From NCBI GenBank assembly GCA_002633275.1, contig NWBO01000101.1:1-48245 (forward strand): a stretch of DNA of 48,245 nucleotides. The letters run 5' to 3'. Under the pieces are notes generated by a model, which was not told the origin of the DNA, did not search any database, and worked only from the letters and a program-made list of their open reading frames with translations. Source of the DNA: Bacteroidales bacterium Phil12. Its GTDB lineage: Bacteria > Bacteroidota > Bacteroidia > Bacteroidales > P3. Shown piece after piece: positions 25,750-35,091 of this stretch. A program made the translations under genes and the position numbers. Position 1 is the first letter of the stretch. Each line of letters begins with the position of its first letter.

Positions 25750-28700
25750 TTAACGTATAAGGGTTACGTCGCCTCCCGTCAAAAAAGTTTTACCACCGAG
25801 ACATTTTATCTCTAATTTGTAATAATAAACTCCGCTTGGGCAATCATTGTTATGATATTTGCCGTCCCAACCGTCTTCCATACTCGTAGAATAAAAAACT
25901 TTCTCTCCCCAACGGTCGTAAATAATCCATTCCATCGAACCTATATACTCACCGGTAACTTTCAACACATCGTTTTTGCCGTCATTATTAGGAGAAAAAG
26001 CGTTCGGTATAAAAATATTAGGCTTACCGCAATTGACATATTCAACCTCAACCGAAACGGTATCGCTTTTAGTACAACCCTTGTTGTCAGTAACGGTAAC
26101 TTCGTAGGTTGTTGTCTCGTATATGGCAGCACCTGTTACTGCGTTAAAAGGATTATCCAAGTAAGTTGAAGGAGACCACGAATAATACATATCATCTATC
26201 TCGGTTGAAGACAAAACTATCCTCTCGCCGTCATAAACTTTCGATTTATCGACCCAAGCATCAAAATCTATAAACTTATCTTCAAACGTTACCTCAACAC
26301 TTGCCGAGGCAGGACAGCCGTTAGCATCTTGCAAATTCAAAGTATATTCCCCCGAACAAACATCAGTCAAATCCGAAGTCGTCTGTCCATTGCTCCAAGT
26401 GTAAGTATATGGTAAAACTCCGTTTGATGCTTGCGAAATTATCTTTGCCGAACAACCGTCAAGACAATTATTCTTTGTTGCCGTCAAACTTAGATTTATT
26501 TCGTAATCGTTGGCAACCGAAAAAGTTTTTTTACTTATGCAACCGACGTTATCGGTAACAGTTATTGTATAATCACCGCTACAAAGATTTATAAGGTCTT
26601 CTTCGGTTTTGCCATTACTCCAAACGAATGTGTATGGAGCATCGCCGCCACTTACGTCGATATCTATTTGTCCGTTACAAGACTGCTCACAATGGGAATT
26701 AGTAACCACTGCGTCAATATTAATAAAAATCGTCGAAGAAATCTCAAACTCTATCAATGAAGAGCAACTATCTTCATCGCTATACACCAAAACACTATAC
26801 GTTCCCACACTTAGATTTCCTATTGAGTCAGTATCGGAATTTGTTATCCCATTTCCCGACCATTTGTAATGGATATTGTTTTTATCACTTGACACTATAA
26901 CTTTTGCACTACCGTCATCACTGCTCTGACAACCCACATTATAAGAATGCAATTCGCAGACTATACCTCCAAAATTCAAATAAATGCTGTCTATTCCATA
27001 ACAACCATTTTCCGAATACTTGATATATAAATATTTTTGTCCAAAATTATTAATTTTAACGCTATCGTGTATTACAGGAACCATATCGGTAAAATTTCTG
27101 TCCCAAGATGCGGTAAGAGTTCTATTCAACGTATTTTCTATTTCATATATGTACGGAATAGAACAATAGTTCAGAGTATCGGGTATTTCACTTTCCAATT
27201 CTTCTATATCTACAAATCTATAAAATGTATCCTGGCACGAATTGGCTTTTACTATCAACGTAAATAATGTTGGTGTGGTAACCGTTGCATAAGGATTTAT
27301 AACGCTTGCATCAGAAAGCAAATTGGCAGGCTTCCATTCAAAATAAACCTCTTCATCAGGGTTCAAAGACAAACTATCTATGCCGATATTTACACTCTTA
27401 CCCATGCAAACCGTTATTGTATCCAAATAATGGTGATTATTATCCAAAATCAAGATTTTCCTTTTTATCGTATCAGTTTCCTTACAACCGTTATTCATAT
27501 TTGCAACCAACGTAATGGTGTATTCTCCTGCCTGAGTGTAAGTATGAGTAGGATTTTTTTGACTACTTTTCGCTCCGTCGCCAAAATCCCAAAGGAAAGT
27601 TTCGCCACGAGAATTGTTAGTAAAAGCCACTTCACTTTCTTTACACATAACAGTTGGACAAGTAAAGTCTGCCACCGCAAAATCATTATGTATCGAAAAC
27701 TTCGTTGCTGACATATTACAATTCATAGAATTATTAGTTGAAGAAAAAACATCCTCTGTTGTAGGCATTCCTTGCGAACCGCCACAAGAAGCACATATGG
27801 TAAGATATAAATTACCATATCTGTCAAAACGCGATGTTCCCCCATCAACGTGGTCGTTACCATAAGACATATTAGCATTATACTCTCCGAAAAACGTAGC
27901 ATAGTCCAACTGCGAAGCATCTATCGAAAGAGACATTATATAGAAGTCCATACCGTCCGTTACAGACGAAAAAGCATCAGGTGTAGTCTCCAAATTCTGC
28001 GTTCCAAACGAAGTATAACCAAAAGCATTCTTTTGATATTTGAATGTTCTACCCCACCCTGCACAGTATATTCTATCGCAAATATCAACAGCAAAGCCCG
28101 AAGGCGATATATTTATTATGCCGTCTCCCGAACCAAAGACGGTGGAAAAACATAATGAATCCAATTCCTTAGAAAACTTTGCCACCATTTGCCCTGAATT
28201 AGGTATGGAATAAAGTGCATTATGTATCAAAGTGCTACCTGTCGCTTTTGTTTGTCCGAATATATAAGGGAAATTGTCTTTATCCAATCGTACAAAGAAT
28301 GCCTGATCATAGTATTGCGAACCAAAGAAAGTAGAATAGTCCAAGTAATCCCCATAAGGCGATAACGCACAAACAAAAGCATCACTATTACCTCCGTTAT
28401 ATAAAGTGTTGTAAGCGTTGTTTGATGTCGGAAAATCCTGCGAGGTAGTACCTCCGCAAATATATGCCTTATTGTCAGCGGACAAATCTATCGAGTAAGC
28501 GGCATCGTCTTTCGTTCCACCGATATATGTTGAATAAATCATTTGCGAAAGACTCTTATCCATTTTGAAAACAACAGCATCCTGACTACCCGATAATGAG
28601 GTTTTGTAGGCATTGTTTGTTGTCGGAAAATCATCAGAGAACGTACAACTTGCTATATATACATTGTTATCGTGGTCGATAACGACTTCTCCCCTCGCAC

Positions 28701-29976
28701 AATCACCGAAATTGGCGTACAATGAGTCGTTGCCGTCGTATAAGGTCTTTGCCTTCGATGAATAATAGTCCTTGAAATTAAATCCATCGTTATCGCTTCC
28801 ACCAACAAAGGTAGAAGCCAAAAGGTCTGTGCCGTCAGAACTTAATGTTGAAACAAAAATATCTATACCATACGGAAAAACCAATGTGGATTCGTAATTC
28901 AAACCTTTTCCTCCGTTAAACGTTTTTTGAAAGGCGTTGTACGTAGTTGGAAAATCGCCACTACCGGTTGTTCCGAAGATAATAACATCATCGCTATTAT
29001 TTACAATCATCGAATGAGGCATCTCACAAAACTCTCCTCCCAAATAAGTAGAAAATATAAGGTTTTGACCAAGCGAATCAAACTTGGTAATAACACAATC
29101 CCAATTATCGGAATAACTCGTATCGTAAGAACCTTCAACAATAGGGTACATAACACCATAGACAATGCCTCCGCTAATCATATATCCGTTTTTATCGTAG
29201 CAAGCAGTCATTCCCCAATTGTCGGAGTGCGAACCCGAATAAGTACAAAAGACTAACGAGGGATCGATAATTAAATCTTTTTTTCGGTCGTACTCTCCTA
29301 TAACGTATGATACTAAAAAGCCTTTATCTGTTCTTTGAATTTCAAAATCACTTTCAATTTTGTCTATTCTTTCTCCACTTTTCTGATAAACGAATAACTC
29401 ATTTTCTTCGATAACTCCGTTGTTTGTTTCAATAACAAGGCTATTTGCTTTTTTAGTTACATTAATCACTCCACTGTATAGTGTAACTATTCTTCTAATG
29501 TCCCCATTCGGATGAACGATATACGAATGCTTAGGAAATCCACTCTGTGAAGAAATCTCCCAATCCACATTGTCGTAAATGTTTTTATAGGTAATAACTT
29601 CGTAAGAAGGAACTTTGCTTTTCCATTTGCTTTTATCCTTAGACAGAAAATAATTGGAATAACCTTGACATATATTTTCAGGGGCAATATCACACTTATT
29701 GGCATTGTAAGGTTGTATGGAAAAAATAGTATATCTCTCCCTGCTATTGGTTTTTGTAATATCGCCATGAGGATGATAATAATGATTATTGCTATCGAAA
29801 ACAATAATATTTATTTTGTTATCAAGAGCATAAACTTTGCCTTGTGTAAAAGATGTTTTATACTTAATAGCACTATCCCATTGTCCATTGTTTTTCTCAT
29901 AGCGAAGATTACTTTGACAATATATAGCCAAAGAAAAAGTTATGAGTATAATATAGATTACATATCTTTTCAACAT
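25750..29976 (-). CDS. Giant surface protein with SBBP-like propeller, PKD and SprB-like repeats
   Basis: This 1408-residue protein has a signal peptide (residues 1-20) and a conserved N-terminal domain (about 22-230, 'LRYEKNNGQWDSAIKYKT'). A long beta-propeller region with SBBP-type repeats follows, each with 'STYIGGTKDDAAYSIDLSAD'-like blades and 'DFPTTNNAY' turns (about 240-760). A PKD domain comes next ('FLWDFGDGAKSSQKNPTHTY', about 790). Three SprB-like repeats occupy about 1040-1230, two of them with 'YTFVWSNGKTEEDL' or 'YTYTWSNGQTTSDL'. The gliding-type T9SS domain closes it ('FIPNAFSPNNDGKNDVLKV' onward). It starts 11 bases after the rarA stop, so it seems co-transcribed with rarA. 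An adhesin role is inference. Confidence 0.9.
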   Translation of the reverse strand: MLKRYVIYIILITFSLAIYCQSNLRYEKNNGQWDSAIKYKTSFTQGKVYALDNKINIIVFDSNNHYYHPHGDITKTNSRERYTIFSIQPYNANKCDIAPENICQGYSNYFLSKDKSKWKSKVPSYEVITYKNIYDNVDWEISSQSGFPKHSYIVHPNGDIRRIVTLYSGVINVTKKANSLVIETNNGVIEENELFVYQKSGERIDKIESDFEIQRTDKGFLVSYVIGEYDRKKDLIIDPSLVFCTYSGSHSDNWGMTACYDKNGYMISGGIVYGVMYPIVEGSYDTSYSDNWDCVITKFDSLGQNLIFSTYLGGEFCEMPHSMIVNNSDDVIIFGTTGSGDFPTTYNAFQKTFNGGKGLNYESTLVFPYGIDIFVSTLSSDGTDLLASTFVGGSDNDGFNFKDYYSSKAKTLYDGNDSLYANFGDCARGEVVIDHDNNVYIASCTFSDDFPTTNNAYKTSLSGSQDAVVFKMDKSLSQMIYSTYIGGTKDDAAYSIDLSADNKAYICGGTTSQDFPTSNNAYNTLYNGGNSDAFVCALSPYGDYLDYSTFFGSQYYDQAFFVRLDKDNFPYIFGQTKATGSTLIHNALYSIPNSGQMVAKFSKELDSLCFSTVFGSGDGIINISPSGFAVDICDRIYCAGWGRTFKYQKNAFGYTSFGTQNLETTPDAFSSVTDGMDFYIMSLSIDASQLDYATFFGEYNANMSYGNDHVDGGTSRFDRYGNLYLTICASCGGSQGMPTTEDVFSSTNNSMNCNMSATKFSIHNDFAVADFTCPTVMCKESEVAFTNNSRGETFLWDFGDGAKSSQKNPTHTYTQAGEYTITLVANMNNGCKETDTIKRKILILDNNHHYLDTITVCMGKSVNIGIDSLSLNPDEEVYFEWKPANLLSDASVINPYATVTTPTLFTLIVKANSCQDTFYRFVDIEELESEIPDTLNYCSIPYIYEIENTLNRTLTASWDRNFTDMVPVIHDSVKINNFGQKYLYIKYSENGCYGIDSIYLNFGGIVCELHSYNVGCQSSDDGSAKVIVSSDKNNIHYKWSGNGITNSDTDSIGNLSVGTYSVLVYSDEDSCSSLIEFEISSTIFINIDAVVTNSHCEQSCNGQIDIDVSGGDAPYTFVWSNGKTEEDLINLCSGDYTITVTDNVGCISKKTFSVANDYEINLSLTATKNNCLDGCSAKIISQASNGVLPYTYTWSNGQTTSDLTDVCSGEYTLNLQDANGCPASASVEVTFEDKFIDFDAWVDKSKVYDGERIVLSSTEIDDMYYSWSPSTYLDNPFNAVTGAAIYETTTYEVTVTDNKGCTKSDTVSVEVEYVNCGKPNIFIPNAFSPNNDGKNDVLKVTGEYIGSMEWIIYDRWGEKVFYSTSMEDGWDGKYHNNDCPSGVYYYKLEIKCLGGKTFLTGGDVTLIR

Positions 29977-29987
29977 TATATTTTCAA

Positions 29988-31244
29988 TTAATAATCATAA
30001 ATACCTTGCCATTTCTGTTTCATATCGCTTCGTATCTCGTTTTCCTTTCTATTATTGCCCGGGTCGTAAAATATTTTCCCTTGCAATTGGTCAGGTAAAA
30101 ATTGTTGCTGAACGAAATTGCCTTCATAGTTATGGGCATATTTGTAATTATCTCCATATCCCAATTCTTTCATTAGTTTTGTCGGAGCATTGCGAATATG
30201 CAAAGGCACAGGCAAATCACCACTGCTTTTCACTTCCCCAAGTGCAGAATCTATCGCAATATACGAAGCGTTGGACTTTTTCGACGTTGCCAAATATATT
30301 GCCGTCTGCGAAAGAATTATTCTACATTCGGGATAACCTATCTTATTAACCGCATCAAAACAAGTATTAGCCAAAAGCAACGCATTAGGATTGGCATTAC
30401 CTATATCTTCACTTGCAAGAATAAGCATTCGCCTTGCTATAAACAACGGGTCTTCACCGCTATCTATCATACGAGCCAACCAATAGACAGCCGCATTCGG
30501 GTCGCTACCTCTTATACTTTTGATGAAGGCTGATATTATGTCGTAATGATTTTCGCCTTTCTTGTCGTACATTGATAGATTTTGTTGGATAATTGTTGCA
30601 ACCAAATTATTGGTCAGTTCAAAATCGCCGCTACATTGAGAACATATAACCTCTATTGCATTAAGTAATTTTCTCGCATCACCTCCCGAAATACGCATCA
30701 AGGCTTCTGTTTCTTTTATCTCAATATGCCTTTCTTCCGTGTCTTCAATATATTTTTTGGCTTTATTGATTAAAATCATCAAATCATCTTTTTCCAAATG
30801 CTTTAATACAAACACTTGACACCTGCTAAGCAATGGAGAAATGACTTCAAAAGACGGATTTTCTGTCGTTGCTCCTATAAGAGTGATAATACCTCTTTCA
30901 ACTGCACCAAGTAAAGAATCTTGCTGAGATTTATTAAACCGATGAATTTCGTCTATAAACAAAATGCAGTTACCACCATGCTGTTTTGCCTTATCCAATA
31001 CGTCGCGAACATCTTTAACTCCCGAATTTATCGCACTTAAAGAATAAAAAGGCATCACAAGAGTATTTGCAATAATATTCGCAAGCGTTGTTTTTCCAAC
31101 GCCCGGAGGACCCCATAAAATCATTGAAGGAATATTGCCTCTGTCTATGGCGTTCCTTAATATAGCACCTTTGGAAACCAAATGCTTTTGTCCTATATAA
31201 TCATCTAAACTCTGCGGTCTTAATATCTCGGCTAGCGGTATCAT
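29988..31244 (-). CDS. rarA: Replication-associated recombination protein RarA (MgsA)
   Basis: RarA is an AAA+ clamp-loader-like ATPase that acts at stalled replication forks. The 418-residue length is normal. Visible are the N-terminal 'PLAEILRPQSLDDYIGQKHLV', Walker A 'GPPGVGKT' (45-52), Walker B '[20 protein letters not shown]', sensor 1 'LIGATTENPSFEVISPLLSR' with its arginine finger, and the C-terminal tetramerisation domain 'KSIRGSDPNAAVYWLARMI' and 'ASEDIGNANPNAL'. It lies 37 bases after the RsmI-like gene and 11 bases before the giant surface protein. Confidence 0.96.
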   Translation of the reverse strand: MIPLAEILRPQSLDDYIGQKHLVSKGAILRNAIDRGNIPSMILWGPPGVGKTTLANIIANTLVMPFYSLSAINSGVKDVRDVLDKAKQHGGNCILFIDEIHRFNKSQQDSLLGAVERGIITLIGATTENPSFEVISPLLSRCQVFVLKHLEKDDLMILINKAKKYIEDTEERHIEIKETEALMRISGGDARKLLNAIEVICSQCSGDFELTNNLVATIIQQNLSMYDKKGENHYDIISAFIKSIRGSDPNAAVYWLARMIDSGEDPLFIARRMLILASEDIGNANPNALLLANTCFDAVNKIGYPECRIILSQTAIYLATSKKSNASYIAIDSALGEVKSSGDLPVPLHIRNAPTKLMKELGYGDNYKYAHNYEGNFVQQQFLPDQLQGKIFYDPGNNRKENEIRSDMKQKWQGIYDY

Positions 31245-31281
31245 AATCGGTTTATTTTTTCGTGAGGTCTCAAAAGAAATT

Positions 31282-31983
31282 TTATTTATATATCAAAAAT
31301 ATGGTGTTGCGTTTTCCTATAACAAAATCCTTTCTATTTTTCCACTCTTTTATACTTAATGTTTTGATGCTTTGAGTTTCGCTTGTTATATCTGTTGCAA
31401 TACAAAGCAAGGTTTCATTTTTCAAAACCTTTTTCATACAATCGAATAATTTGTCGTTTCGATATGGGGCTTCAATAAATATTTGCGTTTGATTTTCTCT
31501 ATAAACTCTGTCTTCTATTTGTCTTAAACGTTTTTCTTTTTCAGCATCTTTTATTGGCAAATAGCCCAAGAATGCAAAATTTTGTCCATTGAAACCACTT
31601 GCCATTAAAGACATATAAATAGATGAAGGCCCCACCAATGGCACAACACTAATGTTTTTTCTCTGAGCCAAAAGAACAATCTTGCTGCCCGGATCTGCCA
31701 CACATGGCAAGCCTGCTTCGGACATCAAAAACACATCTTTGGTTTCTATCGACTGCAAATAATTTTGCATCTCCATATCCGTAGTATGTTCGTTGAGTAC
31801 AAAAAATTCCACATCATTGAAATCCTTATTGTAACCAATCTTACGAAGAAATCGCCGCGCCGTGCGAAGTTCCTCAACAATGAAACAACTGCACGAAAAT
31901 ATCTTTTCGACGTTCTTTTGGGGGATTACGTTTTCCCAATCACACTCTGCCAACAAAGTCGGAAATAAATACAAACAGCCCAT
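31282..31983 (-). CDS. RsmI-like tetrapyrrole-methylase family SAM methyltransferase
   Basis: This 233-residue SAM-dependent methylase has the fold of RsmI, the enzyme that makes 2'-O-methyl-C1402 in 16S rRNA. It matches the short Bacteroidota variant. Visible are 'YLFPTLLAECDWENVIP' at the start, 'CFIVEELRTARRFLRK', the SAM-site sequence 'VFLMSEAGLPCVADPGSKIVLLAQ' and 'VVPLVGPSSIYMSLMASGFNGQNFAFLGYLP'. The C-terminal RNA-binding region of full-length RsmI is missing. It could act on rRNA or another substrate. The start codon overlaps the stop of the upstream membrane-protein gene by one base (TAATG), so the two are translationally coupled. Confidence 0.75.
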   Translation of the reverse strand: MGCLYLFPTLLAECDWENVIPQKNVEKIFSCSCFIVEELRTARRFLRKIGYNKDFNDVEFFVLNEHTTDMEMQNYLQSIETKDVFLMSEAGLPCVADPGSKIVLLAQRKNISVVPLVGPSSIYMSLMASGFNGQNFAFLGYLPIKDAEKEKRLRQIEDRVYRENQTQIFIEAPYRNDKLFDCMKKVLKNETLLCIATDITSETQSIKTLSIKEWKNRKDFVIGKRNTIFLIYK

Positions 31984-32489
31984 TATTCTTCAATTTTTAT
32001 TGTATTATACTTACGATGTTGCTTTTCTATATTATGCGTAAAAGCATAATAATAGTAATAAACCAAAAACAGAAGAATTAACATCAAATCTCCTATGGCA
32101 AACATACGATAACCAAGAAAAAATATCGGTGTCAAAAATTGGAACACTTTTGCAATAGTATAAAAGAATAATCCCCATTTATAACCTCTAAAAAGCAGAT
32201 GACAGCCATACAATATCGCCAACCCTGACAAGAAACATATTAAATACATCATTCTATTGGCGGTAACAAAAAACAGAAGGTTTTCTTTATAAAAATAAAG
32301 GCTCTCGGGAAAAGATGTTGAAGTGATAAATTCGGTAAGATATGTTTTATAAAAAAGCATAGCACCGTTAAACAATGTAAAAAATAAACCAACCAATGCC
32401 GACACGACCACCATAAGACGAAAGAAAACACTTGTCTTTATTGACTTGTCGAATATTCGTATTATTGTTCGTTTTAACCTTAAATCCAT
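31983..32489 (-). CDS. Uncharacterised four-TM membrane protein
   Basis: I do not recognise this 168-residue protein. It has a short basic N-terminus ('LRLKRTIIRIFDKSIKT') and four predicted membrane segments, around residues 24-46, 77-97, 102-122 and 126-148, ending in a charged tail ('NIEKQHRKYNTIKIEE'). The ATG is directly preceded by a 21-bp repeat array, so the whole upstream region is repetitive and shows no TAnnTTTG promoter. It overlaps the RsmI-like gene by one base and heads the run to rarA and the giant surface protein. Confidence 0.65.
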   Translation of the reverse strand: MDLRLKRTIIRIFDKSIKTSVFFRLMVVVSALVGLFFTLFNGAMLFYKTYLTEFITSTSFPESLYFYKENLLFFVTANRMMYLICFLSGLAILYGCHLLFRGYKWGLFFYTIAKVFQFLTPIFFLGYRMFAIGDLMLILLFLVYYYYYAFTHNIEKQHRKYNTIKIEE

Positions 32490-32594
32490 ATGAGTGATTA
32501 GTTTTTCAATATGAGTAATTAATAAATTAGTGTTAATGATTAGTTTTCTAATGTGAGTGATTAGTAAATTAGTGTGAGTGATTATTTTTTTGAA
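32490..32594. repeat. 21-bp periodic array abutting a start codon, five units
   Basis: Units start at 32490, 32511, 32532, 32553 and 32574, in the opposite orientation to most arrays, for example the run GTGAGTGATTAG. The array begins on the base next to the ATG of the membrane protein at 32489 and ends at the hairpin 32593-32632. Confidence 0.85.
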
Positions 32595-32632
32595 ATCACT
32601 TCATTTGTTATTGAAAACAAATGAAGTGATTT
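32593..32632. terminator. Hairpin downstream of the hexosaminidase, probable terminator
   Basis: AAATCACTTCATTTGTT (32593-32609) and its perfect complement (32616-32632) form a 17-bp stem around ATTGAA. It lies 27 bases past the hexosaminidase stop. A proper T tail is absent on the minus strand, so the terminator call is moderate. Confidence 0.5.
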
Positions 32633-32658
32633 TGAGGCCACCTTTCGGTTGTTTGAAA

Positions 32659-34998
32659 TTATCTTACCTCAATTTCATCTGCGAAAGTATGGGCAGGATA
32701 ACCTGCTCCCGAATGACCTTCGGGGCAATTGCCGATAGAAACTCCAAGAATTTTCACATAACGAGCCTTTTGCTTACAATTTGCTTTGTAATTGACAACA
32801 CTTGCATTGTCTTTCAATCTCGTTTGTTCCACATTAGAAACTTGTTGCCAAGATTGTTTATCATTGGATACATACATCTTGACTTCCTCTGGTAAGAATA
32901 TCCAACTGCCTTGTTCGTCCATAAAATTAATTCCTATGCTGTTAATCTCCGTAGGTTTTTCCAAATCCAAGACAACATTATAGTCTTTTCCGTAAGTACC
33001 AACCCAAGAATCGTATGACTTCTTGTTGCCACAAACTCCGTCAGTCAAAGGATATTTTCCCGTACTTGAATATTGAGGATTAATATCCGACATCTCGTAT
33101 TTCTTACCTGTTGCTTTGTTGATATGATAATTCGTCTTTAACAGTGGCGAAAATTTCTTGCCGTCCTTATACACAACAGCCTGCAATACAACATCGTTTT
33201 TGATAATAAACGGTTTTGTGTATTTCTTGCTGTTCTCATTAGGGGTTGAACCGTCAAGGGTGTAGTATATTGTGCCGTTTCTAAGTTTTGAAGACAATGA
33301 CAATTCAATTCCATTCTTCTTGCTTTCGCTTTGAACACTTACCGCAAAATGAGACTTTGAATAATTGAATCCGGCGTGTTCATAAATCTTCAACACATTA
33401 TCCAAACGATTTACAAAGTCATCATAATCCCTTACTTCCTTTTTACTCCACGCTCTTTCACTCAAAGCAGCCAAGCGAGGCATATCATTATATTCCAAAA
33501 GTGTGGTATTGTCTATGTATTCAGTCCAAGTACAAGCCTGCATACCCAAGATATGTTTGCTTTCTTCCTGAGTCAAAACATCTGAAACAGGATCAAAAGT
33601 GTAAGTCTTCTTCAAAGGAGTAAAACCTCCGAAACTTACAGGCTCTGATGCAGCAATACCTTGATAAAAATTAAAATAAAGATACGCGCTTGCAGCCATA
33701 ATGGCGTTGTTTCCTCTTTTAGCAGCATTGATTGCACCTTGCTCGCCCTGCCAAGACAATATTGTTGCACTTTGTCTAACACCTTTTTCCAAGATTTCGT
33801 CCCAACCGATTATTTTTCTGCCATGCTTGTTTAGATAATCTTCAATACGAGTTGTGAAATAAGCCTGAATATCATTTTCGTTCTTAAAACCTTTTTCTTT
33901 CATTAAATTCTGACAATAATCACACTCTTTCCAGCGAACCGTCGGGCATTCGTCTCCACCTATATGTATATACTCCGAAGGGAATAGTGCCATAACTTCG
34001 TCCAACACGTCTTCCAAGAATTTGAAAGTCTCTTCCTTTGGACAGAATACATCGTCCAAAACTCCCCAAGTCTTACAAACTTCTATTGGCACATTACGAC
34101 AAGAAAATTCCGGATAAGCAGCCAAAGCCGCTTGTGCATGGCCAGGAAGTTCTATTTCAGGAATAATGGTTATATGTCTTTTCTTGGCGTATGCGACAAT
34201 ATCCTTGATTTGTTCTTGTGTATAGTAACCGCCATAACGAATGGTATCATAAATATGTTCGCTCTCGGGTCTGTCGGAATAATGACCTATCAAAGTACCG
34301 TTCCTATATGCTGCGACAGACTGTAACTTCGGATATTTTTTTATTTCGATTCTCCAACCCTGATCATCTGTCAAATGCCAATGGAATGTATTCAACTTAT
34401 GAAAAGCCAACAAATCTATATATTTTTTAATATAATTGGCATCCCAAAAATGGCGAGCGCAATCCAAATGCTTACCTCTGTATGAGAAACGAGGATAATC
34501 TTCTATTTTGCACGAAGGTATTTGTTTCACATAGCCTACCACAGGAACGAAATCTTCGTTATATTGATTCAAATAAAAGTCCTCGCCAATCAATTGCCAT
34601 AATGTTTGAAGTGCGTAAAAGAATCCTGTTTCTTCGTTAGCCTCAATGGTTATTCTTCTTGAATTAACATCAATTATATATCCCTCACTACCGAGATTTT
34701 TCATAGCGGTGTTGATAAATATAATGCTGCCGTCAAGATTTTGAGCCATTTTGTCATCTTTACGCTGCACATCTTCTCTTTGAGGATAATACGCCTGCAA
34801 ACTTTCATTGAATATCCTTGCAGTTTCGCAATTATCGGGAGCAAAGACTTTGGTTTTCTCTGCCGAAAAAGTAAATCCCTGTGCATTTTTTCTTATATCC
34901 ACTTTTGTAGGTTGCGGAATAATTTCTACGCTTTGTGCTTGCACCGTACAAAATGCTGCAAGCAATAATACCTGTAATAATAATTTTCTTACACTCAT
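32659..34998 (-). CDS. Beta-N-acetylhexosaminidase, GH20, with C-terminal discoidin-like domain
   Basis: This 779-residue exported enzyme removes terminal beta-GlcNAc/GalNAc residues from glycans. It has a signal peptide (1-21), an N-terminal GH20b domain (about 22-165), and the catalytic barrel ('YRGKHLDCARHFWDANYIKKYIDLLAFHKLNTFHWHLTDDQGWRIEI' in continuous register). The catalytic pair is D349-E350 in 'HIGGDECPTVRWKECDYC'. A chitobiase-type C-terminal domain ('GTIYYTLDGSTPNENSKKY', about 590-650) and a F5/8-type discoidin-like domain ('NVVLDLEKPTEINSIGINF', about 700-779) follow. It is typical of Bacteroidota that forage on host or fungal glycans. Its promoter is at 35024-35054. Confidence 0.93.
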   Translation of the reverse strand: MSVRKLLLQVLLLAAFCTVQAQSVEIIPQPTKVDIRKNAQGFTFSAEKTKVFAPDNCETARIFNESLQAYYPQREDVQRKDDKMAQNLDGSIIFINTAMKNLGSEGYIIDVNSRRITIEANEETGFFYALQTLWQLIGEDFYLNQYNEDFVPVVGYVKQIPSCKIEDYPRFSYRGKHLDCARHFWDANYIKKYIDLLAFHKLNTFHWHLTDDQGWRIEIKKYPKLQSVAAYRNGTLIGHYSDRPESEHIYDTIRYGGYYTQEQIKDIVAYAKKRHITIIPEIELPGHAQAALAAYPEFSCRNVPIEVCKTWGVLDDVFCPKEETFKFLEDVLDEVMALFPSEYIHIGGDECPTVRWKECDYCQNLMKEKGFKNENDIQAYFTTRIEDYLNKHGRKIIGWDEILEKGVRQSATILSWQGEQGAINAAKRGNNAIMAASAYLYFNFYQGIAASEPVSFGGFTPLKKTYTFDPVSDVLTQEESKHILGMQACTWTEYIDNTTLLEYNDMPRLAALSERAWSKKEVRDYDDFVNRLDNVLKIYEHAGFNYSKSHFAVSVQSESKKNGIELSLSSKLRNGTIYYTLDGSTPNENSKKYTKPFIIKNDVVLQAVVYKDGKKFSPLLKTNYHINKATGKKYEMSDINPQYSSTGKYPLTDGVCGNKKSYDSWVGTYGKDYNVVLDLEKPTEINSIGINFMDEQGSWIFLPEEVKMYVSNDKQSWQQVSNVEQTRLKDNASVVNYKANCKQKARYVKILGVSIGNCPEGHSGAGYPAHTFADEIEVR

Positions 34999-35023
34999 AA
35001 CGTTGTTTAATTTTAATAAGGCA

Positions 35024-35054
35024 CAAAATTAAATATTTTTTCTCACTCTGCCAA
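35024..35054 (-). promoter_or_regulatory. Promoter of the hexosaminidase gene
   Basis: On the minus strand TTG (35054-35052) and TAATTTTG (35031-35024) are 20 bases apart, with the ATG 26 bases downstream of the -7 element. Confidence 0.65.
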
Positions 35055-35091
35055 TTTTTCCAAGAAATTTAATGCCTTATGTATTTATACT

